A stretch of DNA of 64,000 bases, from NCBI GenBank assembly GCA_019828595.1, contig JAHQRK010000006.1:2170001-2234000 (forward strand), written 5' to 3'. Position numbers and translations under genes: made by a program. Below the pieces are notes generated by a model. That model had not been told where the DNA came from. It saw only the letters and a program-made list of their open reading frames with translations, and did not search any database. The stretch is from Aphanomyces cochlioides. Lineage: Eukaryota; Oomycota; Saprolegniomycetes; Saprolegniales; Verrucalvaceae. This document shows, piece by piece, positions 45,320 to 54,795 of this stretch (positions are counted from its first letter, which is position 1; each line of letters opens with the position of its first letter).

Positions 45320-46015
45320 ATGCAGAAGCCCACCTGGAACACACACCGCTACGACGTCGAGCGAGTCGAACAAATGTGCAAAGCCGTGGCGGCTGCAAAT
45401 GCGCTATTCCGAAGACCGCAACCACGAGCAAATCGCCAGCGACGCCAACCTCTCCACGAGCCGATCCTGGATGCCGACGAGCAACGACCACACAATGCCA
45501 TGGACGACACGCACTTGATACCTGTGGCTCTACCTGTACCAGCGGTTGACCCTGTGCCAGAGCCTGTCATCATCGACGCGCTCCTGATGCCAGTCATCAT
45601 CGACACGTCCCTGATGCCTGTGGCTCTACCCATGCCAACCGTTGACCCCGAGTCACAGATTGCCGTCAACGACACACACACGATGCCAGGTGATCCACCC
45701 ATGCCAGCGACTCAAGCCGAGCAGCAGCGCACGACCACCTCAGCTGCCATCGAGTCTCCAACGTTAGCCCCCTTTCAGCTGGCTGAAGAACGACTTGTCG
45801 AGAGTCCACCCGATGTTCCAACGGCCACGCCGCAGGTGGGCCAACTCCTGGCTCCACCAGTCGAGCCAACCATGAAGGCCTCGATGGTCCAGACGACGAT
45901 CGACCCATTGGAAACCGAACCACTTGCTGGCCCAGACGTGGCAGCGCCGTATATCGAGTACGTCTGGACCCACCACCAAGTCGCCTTGAAGACGACACAG
46001 GTATGGCATCCATAA
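45320..46015 (+). pseudogene. Unknown Pro/Val-rich protein gene, apparently truncated by local rearrangement
   Basis: From the ATG at 45320 (MQKPTWNTHRYDVERVEQMC) the frame runs 231 codons. A short basic region is followed by imperfect repeats (VALPVPAVDPVPEPVIID, MPVALPMPTVDPESQ) and a tail APYIEYVWTHHQVALKTTQ, where a GTATGG donor begins at 46001. No acceptor follows at a usual distance. A second copy of the same tail at 46341-46410 does continue across a normal 44-nt intron (46411-46454) to VRPPTATKPPTKP and a TAA at 46496. So the first copy has probably lost its last exon to the inverted duplication between them. No known family. Confidence 0.5.
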
Positions 46016-46335
46016 CATACATAGGCTGGACTTTTGACAAGTCGTTCTTCAGCCAGCTGAAAGGGGGCTAACGTTGGAGACGCGATGGCAGCTGAGGTGG
46101 TCGTACGCTGCTGCTCGGCTTGAGTCGCTGGCATGCGTGGATCACCTGGCATCGTGTGCGTGTCGTTGGCGGCAATCTGTGACTCGGGGTCAACGGTTGG
46201 CATGGGTAGAGCCACAGGCATCAGGTGCGTGTCGATGATGACAGGCATCAGGTGCGCGTCGATGATGACAGGCTCTGGCACAGGGTCAACCGCTGGTACA
46301 GGTAGAGCCACAGGCATCAAGTGCGTGTCGTCCAT
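45497..46335. repeat. Inverted duplication, ~310-bp arms, ~220-bp spacer
   Basis: The plus-strand segment 45497 to about 45806 (beginning ATGGACGACACGCACTTGAT) is repeated in reverse orientation from 46335 down to about 46027 with only scattered mismatches. Both copies stay open in the corresponding frame, giving a shared protein repeat (MDDTHL.PVALPVPAVDP) on both strands. Confidence 0.85.
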
Positions 46336-46340
46336 GCTGG

Positions 46341-46496
46341 TCCAGACGTGGCAGCGCCATATATCGCGTACGTCTGGACCCACCACCAAGTCGCCTTGAA
46401 GACGACGCAGGTATGGAGTCCTTGGTATATGTTTGAGTCTCATCTGCCTACTAGGTTCGTCCTCCAACAGCAACCAAGCCTCCTACGAAGCCATAA
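46341..46496 (+). pseudogene. Duplicated 3' end of the Pro/Val-rich gene
   Basis: The segment repeats 45927-46000 almost exactly (GGTCCAGACGTGGCAGCGCC versus GGCCCAGACGTGGCAGCGCC), then supplies an intron (46411-46454) and terminal exon ending in TAA at 46496. It has no start of its own and lies immediately beyond the inverted arm. Confidence 0.6.
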
Positions 46497-46532
46497 ATCA
46501 TGGAGACGACCGAACCATGATGCGATATTTAA

Positions 46533-46827
46533 GGGCCTGGTCGGGGAAGAAATCCATCCCTGCCAGACAGGAACGTTATCCGGAATTTTTTGGAATTTTT
46601 TTTGAAAAATATCAAAAAGTATTTTTTCGATTTTCTTGAAAATGTGTCTAAGCAGGAACAGACTTGTTGAGGCAGAGATGGATCATCTCTGCCTGGAAAA
46701 AGGCGTTCCTGCCAGAGTTTATCCGAAAAGCATGAACGACCCCATTATCCGGAAGTTATTGGAATTGACCAATCAGAAGCCTGAATCCGTCCCTGAAGCA
46801 TGGATGGAACGTTCGGCGACAAGGCCC
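46533..46827. mobile_element. Tourist-like MITE, 295 bp
   Basis: Terminal inverted repeats read GGGCCTGGTCGGGGAA at the left and, reversed, GGGCCTTGTCGCCGAA at the right. Both ends abut TAA (46530-46532 and 46828-46830). GGGCC ends with a TAA target copy are typical of PIF/Harbinger (Tourist) MITEs. No coding capacity; a 65-codon frame inside is incidental. The element itself carries TATCCGGAA-type words. Confidence 0.65.
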
Positions 46828-47033
46828 TAAATTTGAATCAAATAAGTTACATGAAGAGAGAACGATACTACGTTTGGAGGAGCTAGCTTTTGACAATGTG
46901 GCGCTTTGGCGTTTTTCACAGACTTGTTTTCCTGTGCTAGATTGCCTCCACGTAAATCATTGCTCGATAGTTCACAAATTCTCTATTGACAAACTTGGTT
47001 GACGAGCATTTACATGGAGGACTTTGCGATGCT

Positions 47034-47522
47034 CTACTCTTCTGGCCACGCGTGCTCATCACGGATGAACTTCTCTTCTTCAGGGGTGAACGGTTGTTCA
47101 ATCCCGAAGATCTCACAGACTTGATCTGGCGTCTTGCCGAAAATAATGCCAGACACCTTAGCACTTGCCAACTCCAACAAGCTCTTGATATCGAGGTAGT
47201 TGGCCGCCAAGATCAATTCGAAGATCATTTCATACTGCGCGTTGATGAAGTCCAAGTCCCATGGCCCAACAACGTCTTCAAACTTGGTCTTGATCGGCTT
47301 GGGGATCTCTCTCATCGGGTTCACGTGGTGGTAGTTGATGAATTTCACCACCTTGGAGAGAACGCCTGTCCTGACGTTGGGAATCGGGAATTCTTGGATT
47401 TCCTCGTCCTCGTCGTCATCGAGTTGATCCTTGATCACATTGCTCATGATGGCCGCAGCATAAGACACTTCAAACAAGTTCCCCTCCGACGAGACCAAGA
47501 CGACTTTCCTGCCTCTCACCAT
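47034..47522 (-). CDS. SKP1-like SCF ubiquitin-ligase adaptor (copy 1)
   Basis: A single exon from the ATG at 47522 gives 162 residues, the normal SKP1 length. The POZ-like N-terminus (VVLVSSEGNLFEVSYAAAIM), the dimer/cullin region (KVVKFINYHHVNP) and the F-box-binding C-terminus (ELILAANYLDIKSLLELASA, GKTPDQVCEIFGIEQPFTPE, ending WPEE) are all present. SKP1 bridges CUL1 to F-box proteins. It is more diverged than the copies at 48278 and 50201. The longer frame upstream begins with a GTG and is not needed. Confidence 0.9.
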   Translation of the reverse strand: MVRGRKVVLVSSEGNLFEVSYAAAIMSNVIKDQLDDDEDEEIQEFPIPNVRTGVLSKVVKFINYHHVNPMREIPKPIKTKFEDVVGPWDLDFINAQYEMIFELILAANYLDIKSLLELASAKVSGIIFGKTPDQVCEIFGIEQPFTPEEEKFIRDEHAWPEE

Positions 47523-47578
47523 CCCCACGCTCACAAGGATGAGCGATCAATGCCTTTGAAGTGATCGTCAGCAAACAT

Positions 47579-47585
47579 ATCCGGA
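47579..47585 (-). promoter_or_regulatory. TATCCGGA motif upstream of SKP1 copy 1
   Basis: The motif lies about 57 bp before the start codon, the same spacing as in SKP1 copy 2 (48822-48829). Confidence 0.4.
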
Positions 47586-48277
47586 ACTTCAAGATCAGTT
47601 GGACACTGCCAGTCCCCCATGGTCTGGCGATCTTCCGACGCAATCCCCCGAATGGACGATCTCTAGACGACATCTCCCTCGTAGAATTGATCAATGCAAG
47701 CATGCATAGACTAACTCACGAATGCTCCCACGTCAAACGGACAAATCAGTCCACACCCCATGACAGTTCAATGAGGCTCTGACAGGAAGCACTCATGGCA
47801 AGGCTGGTGTCGTTCCTTTCGATTGTGAATGATCTGTTCATGATGCGGCGTCCATTTTGGCGTTTGGTGGCAAGTCCTAGCATTTAGTCGCTTGAGTTGC
47901 TCGGGAATCGACCATGAGTTGCTCACGAGTTGCTCACGAGTTGCTCACGAGTTGCTCATCACTCTGGGGTCTGGTGGCCTCGATGGCACTCTCGACCAAA
48001 TGGACGCCGTGGCAGTATTAAACTCAGGACCGACTAAGATACGACGCCGCCGAGAGAATTCACAAATGCCATGGACAAATGCTGCCCATGGGCTCATCCT
48101 CTACTTTGCTAGGCAACCACAAAAGCGGGTGGGGAAGTTGCAGAGCATGAAATATCTATTCATCGTCATCTTAGCCGTCGCTAGCGAGGTGTTTCATGGG
48201 TCTTAAGGCATAGCCAAGCTCGTTGTGGTAAAATATATGGTGGACACGTGTCTGAGCACACGCGCCTGTGCACACGT
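47586..48277. repeat. Spacer with 11-bp tandem repeat
   Basis: GAGTTGCTCAC is repeated about four times in tandem at 47916-47959. The rest of this spacer between SKP1 copies 1 and 2 has no recognised gene. Confidence 0.6.
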
Positions 48278-48763
48278 CTACTCTTCCGGCCACTTGTTTT
48301 CATCACGGATGAACTTTTCTTCTTCGGGGGTGAACGGTTGTTCAATGCCAAAAATCTCGCGGATTTGATCCGGCGTCTTGCCGAAAATAATGCCAGATAC
48401 TTTCGCGCACGCCAATTCCAACAAACTCTTGATGTCGAGGTAGTTGGCCGCCAAGATCAATTCAAAGATCATTTCATATGGCTGGTTGATGAAATCCAAG
48501 TCCCATTTCTCCACGACGTCTTCAAATTTCGTCTTGATGGGTTTCGGGATCTCTTTCATCGGGTTGGCGTGGTGGTAGTTGATAAATTCCACGACTTTCA
48601 CGAGGACGTTGGTCTTGACATTGGGGAGGGGGATTTCCTGGGTTTCGTCGGAAGTGTCTTCGATCTGTTCCTTGACCAAGTTGCTCATAATCGCGACATC
48701 GTACGCGACTTCGAACGACTCTCCCTCCGACGAGACCAAGTTGACTTTACGTTCACTCGTCAT
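48278..48763 (-). CDS. SKP1: SKP1-like SCF adaptor (copy 2)
   Basis: One exon, 161 residues, intact from MTSERKVNLVSSEGESFEVA through KVVEFINYHHANPMKEIPKP to the C-terminal F-box-binding helices (GKTPDQIREIFGIEQPFTPE, ENKWPEE). This is the cleanest SKP1 of the cluster and the best candidate for the functional gene. Its sequence from residue ~20 to ~115 is identical at the protein level to copy 3 in the opposite orientation at 50201. A TATCCGGA motif lies ~58 bp upstream. Confidence 0.93.
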   Translation of the reverse strand: MTSERKVNLVSSEGESFEVAYDVAIMSNLVKEQIEDTSDETQEIPLPNVKTNVLVKVVEFINYHHANPMKEIPKPIKTKFEDVVEKWDLDFINQPYEMIFELILAANYLDIKSLLELACAKVSGIIFGKTPDQIREIFGIEQPFTPEEEKFIRDENKWPEE

Positions 48764-48821
48764 GGTGTGTTGGACAGCCGTTGCTTTTTTCTGACTGAAT
48801 CGACTTTGTATGGAAAAAACT

Positions 48822-48829
48822 TATCCGGA
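48822..48829 (-). promoter_or_regulatory. TATCCGGA motif upstream of SKP1 copy 2
   Basis: Located ~58 bp upstream of the ATG; matches the recurrent CCGG-core motif of this window. Confidence 0.4.
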
Positions 48830-49473
48830 CTCCAAATTTTTAGGGCTGTTGTTCTCACGGAATCACGACGGGATTGTGCAAGGACGATGGAAACACACGA
48901 CTTGATTTCAGTCTATGGAGACTCTCTCTAGCTCCAATCCACATGGGAGATGTTCATCTTGTTAGTGCGCGATTGATTGTGTTTCGTTTGACACCAAAGT
49001 TTGCATGATATTGAACTCGGGCATAGAAACTGCTGTTGAAAAACTCAAATCTGCAGCTCGAGATCCAAAGTGCAGTGGTAGGACACCCAATACTAAAATG
49101 ATAACGTTATATGATAGTAAACGGTGAATTTGAATTGGATCGACGCGTTGCGCTGCCTTGCACGGCGCCTGTTTTACATGCATTGACAGCCCATTCATCG
49201 GTTCGTCCTATCCCGGCAGAGAGACGTTCGACACGGTGTTAATTGAAAAATTTACAACCACGAGGTATTAGCACACTCTTGAGCCTTGTCATTGACTTGG
49301 ATCTATCCTCGGCGCGATGCGATCAAGATAGCGACAGTATAGTGGCGCCATCCTACGGAATGGCCTTGGCAAACACTGCTGCCTTGGTTGATCGCGACGG
49401 TGCCTTTCACCGGAGTATCATTTTTTGCATCATGTTGAAACGAACATCATTGAATGGAAAAAATTCTGACATA
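48830..49473. other. Spacer, nothing assigned
   Basis: No domain-bearing frame, RNA gene or repeat structure was recognised between SKP1 copy 2 and the foldback element. Confidence 0.4.
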
Positions 49474-50131
49474 CTACACCATTTGCCGGTTTAGTTCGCT
49501 TAACTTGCGATATATTTCGTGTCACGTGCAATATATTTCGTATGACTTTCAATATATTTCGTATGACTTGCATTTAATTTCGTGGCCCGCGACGAAAATC
49601 GATTTATATTTCGCATAACTTGCATACCTCTTGCATTTACCAGGTAATTTCGTATTTTTAGCTTATATTTCGTATCACGTGCATTTAAATTCGTATAAAT
49701 GCAAAATATATTCAATCTCCTATTGAGATATGAAGTTTCACATGTGTTGCAGTGTTGGCTTGAACTATGAATTCGCGACGGGCAGCCGCATATGAACTCT
49801 GCTGAGCTTGCTTGATGCTCGCATTGACTTATATGGCGATCGAAGTGTCCCATCAATTTCTTATGAGTTCGATAACAATTTTTTGTTAGTTTTTCTATGG
49901 ACTTTTTCTCTTCTCTGCGAAATTAAATGCACGTGATACGAAATATAAGCTAAAAAATACGAAATTAAATGCAAGAGGTATGCAAGTCATGTGAAATATA
50001 AATCGATTTTCGTCGCCGACCACGAAATTAAATGCAAGTCATACGAAATATATTGCAAGTCATACGAAATATATTGCAAGTCATACGAAATATATCGCAA
50101 GTTAAACGAACTAAACCGGCAAATGGTGTAG
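49474..50131. mobile_element. Foldback DNA element with ~210-bp inverted arms, TA-flanked, 658 bp
   Basis: The ends read CTACACCATTTGCCGG and its reverse complement, and both abut TA (49472-49473 and 50132-50133), the target copy of Tc1/mariner-type elements. Each arm is about 210 bp and consists of repeated units built on ACGAAATATA plus GCAAGTCAT or ATTAAATGCA words; at the right end a ~21-bp unit is repeated three times in succession. The ~210-bp centre is unrelated and non-coding. No transposase is present. It ends 70 bp before SKP1 copy 3. Confidence 0.75.
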
Positions 50132-50200
50132 TAAGAGAGTGCAGGTCCATCGAACTTCGAAGGGAGACAACCCTGTCATTTCAGAACTACCTACAGAAGA

Positions 50201-50853
50201 ATGACAAGCGAAGGTAGAGTCCACTTGGTCTCGTCAGAGGGAGACTCGTTTCAACTCGAGTATGACGTCGCGATTATGAGCAACTTGGTCAAGGAACAGA
50301 TCGAAGACACTTCCGACGAAACCCAGGAAATCCCCCTCCCCAATGTCAAGACCAACGTCCTCGTGAAAGTCGTGGAATTTATCAACTACCACCACGCCAA
50401 CCCGATGAAAGAGATCCCGAAACCCATCAAGACGAAATTTGAAGACGTCGTGGAGAAATGGGACTTGGATTTCATCAACCAGCCATATGAAATGATCTTT
50501 GAATTGATCTTGGCGGCCAACTACCTCGACATCAAGAGTTTAGTGAGTTCTCGAAGTTTTCGACGTAAGATCGGTAGTCTGATAACTTGGAGGCCGGAGT
50601 CCAGTATTTGTAGCCGTCGACATGTTCAACGAGGATTCTGGTTCGCGAGAGTTAGGTAACCGACGTTTGTCACTGATCTTGTGGAGTGGCGAGTCGACGG
50701 AGGTGTAAGCGACGTCTGGCGTGCGCGAAAGTGTCTGGCATTATTTTCGGCAAGACGCCGGATCAAATCCGCGAGATTTTTGGCATTGAACAACCGTTCA
50801 CCCCCGAAGAAGAAAAGTTCATCCGTGATGAAAACAAGTGGCCGGAAGAGTAA
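50201..50853 (+). CDS. SKP1-like gene copy 3, interrupted by a 167-bp GT...AG insert
   Basis: The first 114 codons match copy 2 closely (MTSEGRVHLVSSEGDSFQLE to YLDIKSL). There the match breaks: 50543-50709 is unrelated sequence starting GTGAGT and ending TGTAAG, after which RRLACAKVSG and the rest of SKP1 resume to a TAA at 50853. Removing the 167 bp restores exactly 161 residues, the same length as copy 2, with only two residues (LE) replaced by RR. No other SKP1 copy here has an intron. The insert is thus either a newly gained intron, far longer than the local norm, or a disabling insertion; unspliced, the frame ends at 50659. Confidence 0.65.
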
Positions 50854-51308
50854 ACTTGTCTGTAACCTGTAACACTACTACACTGCTTCCTGTAGATTTA
50901 TCGACTCCCTTCATCACGCTTCGTCCTAACCATCAACGTGAAAGCTCTATGCGTAATAGGGCAAAAAAGTGGTGTCTTCGTACCGCCTGATCTATTCCCT
51001 TCGCTTGCAAAGTACACTCTGGTCAAAAATTGGCCATTTCCACAAAGTACGGCGCATGACCATTGAGCTCTGACATCATCTACGTACTCAGAGGACAATT
51101 CCACGGCGCCAGGGCAAGTGAATTCATGGTAAATTCACGTCAGACGATCAATTGCTGATTGTGCACGACGAGATTGTGTTGCCGCTTGAAGCTCGAAGTC
51201 AGGCCAAGGCAATGACGCATGAAACCAAGAAAACTTGTTTTGGCTCATTTACAAATTATCACAATCGTATTCATTGCTGAGGAACGACTATCTCCCACAA
51301 CTCCACGC
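50854..51308. other. Spacer, nothing assigned
   Basis: 455 bp without a recognised gene or repeat between SKP1 copy 3 and the first carboxypeptidase-like gene. Confidence 0.4.
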
Positions 51309-52842
51309 TCAAACCAATGTTTTATTTTCGAGAAGAGCTGTCAAGATTGAGAGAGCAACGACAGGTTGTTGGCGAGGTACCAAGTGACCAGCGTTGTAGA
51401 CTCGCACGAACGTCAAAAGCGAGCTTGAGCGAACTTGACCAACCTACATGATGTTTCAGTGTCGCGCCATCATCCTGTATGCGAATACCTCGGTGACATT
51501 GGCCTTGTACGGCTTAAAATTGGATTGAGAGTAATTCGTCGCCCCTGACCAAGTGAGCATGGAGGACCATGCATTGTTTCCTTGCCAATTGCAAGTCAAG
51601 TCGGCGTCCCCTGCATAGAGAATCACTCGAATGCCACCATTGAGCACTGTCTCGACGTATGGAGCATAGTTGGTCGCAAGGTCCGATGCGAAGGAGGCAA
51701 ACAATTCGCCTCTGCCTTTTGAGAAGCGATACGTCGGTGGCAAACCCAGGAAGGACAAGCTGCGCGGCGTGTTGAGAAACTTCTCAATGGTGTTGGCGAG
51801 AACATTGCATGAGTTGCCGATACAAGTCTACGCGCCATCAAGTCTCAGGCAGCAAGAAGACATGCACGCACCTCTCGCAGGTCATACCGATTGAGCGAAT
51901 GGATTGAGGTGATGTTTTGATTGAACGCTGAGAAGCAAGAGCCCGCAGCAGTGCAAATTGTCTTGTTGACGGCACATTCACGAAGAAGAGCCGAGCCACA
52001 CAGACGTCGCCAGATTTGTTCAGCCCGACGAGTTGCTCCTTTGACATGATGGACACGTTGTAAGAGTTGTGAATCGCTTGATCAAGGACATGTTGGGCCT
52101 ATGCGTCATCAAATGAAGACGTGCGTGAATGTCAACAGACCTGAACGACTGTGTTGGTGATTCCGTTGCCGATAGCAATCCCTTGCAAGTTCAAATGAGG
52201 CTTCAGTTTCTTCTCGTTCTCTTTGATAATCGTATGCGCGATGACAGGAACGTAGTGACCGCCGTAGCTTTCTCCCGTGATGTACAAAGGACGGCCATGA
52301 AGTTCAGGATGCTTGGCGAGAAATCCTTGGAGAAAGGAATAGACATATGGGCCGACGTTCTCAGGATGGGCTGGCGGGCCTGTCGAAAAGCCCGCGTTGG
52401 CTGGCTGATCAAGCCAGAGAATATTCGCGCGGGAGTTCCATGAATACGGGTTATACTTGAGCGACAAATCCAACTGAATGTTGCAGGGACCATTCTCGGA
52501 CAAGAAGCCGATCATGCTGGATGCTCCTGGTCCTCCGTTGAGCCACACCACCAATGGATCCGTCTTGGGATCGTTGCGTGACTCAAAATACCAGTGGAAA
52601 TACTTGTCTGTCGAGTTCTCGATCTCAATGTATCCCCACGACTGGTTCACACGATCGCAGTCGATAGGCGAGTGCGTTGGTCTTGGAGGTTTGATGATGG
52701 AGACTCCCCAAGTCAAGAGCAAGTAGGCCGTCGTAAAGCCAATTAGCAGTCCTGGGACAAAGCACCACGGCGAGAAGACTTGGCGAGGTCTATCTTCGCC
52801 AGTCTTTTCAGTCAACGGAGTCTTCTCATCAGTAGAGCTCAT
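51309..52842 (-). pseudogene. S10 serine carboxypeptidase-like gene, copy 1, frameshifted
   Basis: Four exons with introns 52099-52140, 51828-51871 and 51444-51488 align to copy 2. All catalytic regions are recognisable: oxyanion/WLNGGPGASS, nucleophile TGESYGGHYVP, Asp in ILYAGDADLTCNWQG and His in VYNAGHLVPRQQP. Exon 2 is 227 nt against 222 nt in copy 2; the extra 5 nt are a tandem duplication GGCTC GGCTC near 51986-51998, which shifts the frame after GDVCVA. The shifted frame ends before the Asp and His regions. An N-terminal anchor (PGLLIGFTTAYLLLTWGVSI) makes the ancestor a type II membrane or vacuolar enzyme. A sequencing error is the main alternative. Confidence 0.8.
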
Positions 52843-53262
52843 TGTTGTCAGCAAGTCAAACTATCATCATTGTCGTTTGAAGTCATTGGACTCACCATAT
52901 GTAGAGCACTTCTTGCCATGGGATGCCCCCGCAACGCATGAAGGATTTCCGCTCATGCGGATTACATGAATCCATTTGAGCCGAAACTTTACATGCAAGC
53001 ATTGCTTGCATGTTCATCTGTTGTTTCTACCAAAGTAATCTGCTCAGTAGTGCACTGTACCTTCGTCCGCGCTGTCAGCATTCTGTGAGGGGAGAGTTCA
53101 ATGACGAGGAAGTCAAGACGCAATGGAGATGCTATGGTTAGTTCGAGATGGATCTGTACAGAGTCAACACGAGCAGCCTCAGCAAATTACACAAAATTAA
53201 GAGCAAGGTACGTTCAAGCTAGTCTGGTTCGTGTCCTCACAGTGAGGAAAGCACGCGCTCGC
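52843..53262. other. Spacer between the carboxypeptidase copies
   Basis: About 420 bp containing the copy 1 promoter; no other gene seen. Confidence 0.4.
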
Positions 53263-54795
53263 TTAACCAAAGGTTTGGTTTTGGAGGAGGTGAGTCAAGA
53301 CAGAGAGAGCCGCGACAGGTTGTTGGCGAGGTACCATGTGACCAGCGTTGTACAGCCGCACGAACGCCAATTGAGAGGTCGAGCGGAATTGACCTACCTA
53401 AATTCGAGTTCAAAATGACATGACAACCTGTGGATGCTTCTACCTCCGTGCCATTGACCTTGAATGGCTTGAAGTCTGTCTTTGCGTAGTCCTTGGCACC
53501 ATGCCAGGAGAGTAAGTTTGGCCAAACATTGTTCCCTTGCCAGTTGCACGCCATGTCAGCGTCCCCAGCATAGAGGATCACTCGCAAGCCAGCATTGAGC
53601 ACCGTTTCCACGAATGGAGCATAGTTGGTCGCGAGATCGGCGGTGAAGGAGAGAAAGATTTGTCCATTTCCAGTCGAGTAGTTAAATGTAGACGGCAAGC
53701 CGAGGAACGACAGTACACGAGGCGTATTGAGAAATTTCTGAACCGCGTCCTCGTGAGCATTGCATGAGTTGCCATGGCAAGTCTACACTCAGAGCATGAC
53801 TGCCGGGTCAATGAAGACTGGACGCACCTCTCGCATGTCGTATCGGTTGAGGGAATGGATGGAGGTGACGTTGCGACCAAAAGAAAAGAAGCAAACACCC
53901 GCAGAGGAACAAACTGTCTTGTTCACAGCGCATTCACGAAGAAGAGCGACGCAAGCATCACCAGCCTTGTTCAACGCGACAAGCTGCTCCTTCGACATGA
54001 CAGTAACGTTGTAAGTGTTGTGAATGGCCTGGTCAAGTTCGTGTTCGGCCTGTGCGTCATTAGACATTGAGCTGAATCAAATTCGAATCATACCTGAACT
54101 GCGGTGTTGGTGATTCCGTTGCCGATAGCAATCCCTTGCAAGTTCAAATGAGGCTTCAGTTTCTTCTCGTTCTCTTTGATAATCGTATGCGCGATGACAG
54201 GAACGTAGTGACCGCCGTAGCTTTCTCCCGTGATGTACAAAGGACGGCCATGAAGTTCAGGATGCTTGGCGAGAAATCCTTGGAGAAAGGAATAGACATA
54301 TGGGCCGACGTTCTCAGGATGGGCTGGCGGGCCTGTCGAAAAGCCCGCGTTGGCTGGCTGATCAAGCCAGAGAATATTCGCGCGGGAGTTCCATGAATAC
54401 GGGTTATACTTGAGCGACAAATCCAACTGAATGTTGCAGGGACCATTCTCGGACAAGAAGCCGATCATGCTGGATGCTCCTGGTCCTCCGTTGAGCCACA
54501 CCACCAATGGATCCGTCTTGGGATCGTTGCGTGACTCAAAATACCAGTGGAAATACTTGTCTGTCGAGTTCTCGATCTCAATGTATCCCCACGACTGGTT
54601 CACACGATCGCAGTCGATAGGCGAGTGCGTTGGTCTTGGAGGTTTGATGATGGAGACTCCCCAAGTCAAGAGCAAGTAGGCCGTCGTAAAGCCAATCAGC
54701 AGTCCTGGGACAAAGCACCACGGCGAGAAGACTTGGCGAGGTCCATCTTCGCCAGTCTTTTCAGTCAACGGAGTCTTCTCATCAGCAGAGCTCAT
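53263..54795 (-). CDS. S10 serine carboxypeptidase-like protein, copy 2, membrane-anchored
   Basis: Four exons, introns 54050-54093, 53783-53827 and 53398-53443, give 465 residues. A short cytosolic tail and one transmembrane helix (PGLLIGFTTAYLLLTWGVSI) precede the luminal alpha/beta-hydrolase domain. The catalytic triad is complete: Ser in TGESYGGHYVP, Asp in ILYAGDADMACNWQG, His in LYNAGHMVPRQQP. The His-bearing last exon is seen only after splicing at 53398-53443. Several N-x-S/T sites fit a secretory-pathway enzyme. Known S10 enzymes remove C-terminal residues in acidic vacuoles or outside the cell. Exon 1 is almost identical in DNA to exon 1 of copy 1, whereas later exons are clearly diverged. 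Confidence 0.92.

Noticed and set aside
46636..46830. 64-codon plus-strand frame
   Set aside because: Lies wholly inside the 295-bp MITE.
47916..47959. 11-bp tandem repeat considered as a CRISPR-like array
   Set aside because: Direct tandem copies without spacers in a eukaryotic genome; a simple minisatellite.
50032..50217. 61-codon frame with QVIRNIL repeats
   Set aside because: Translation of the tandem units of the foldback element, not a gene.
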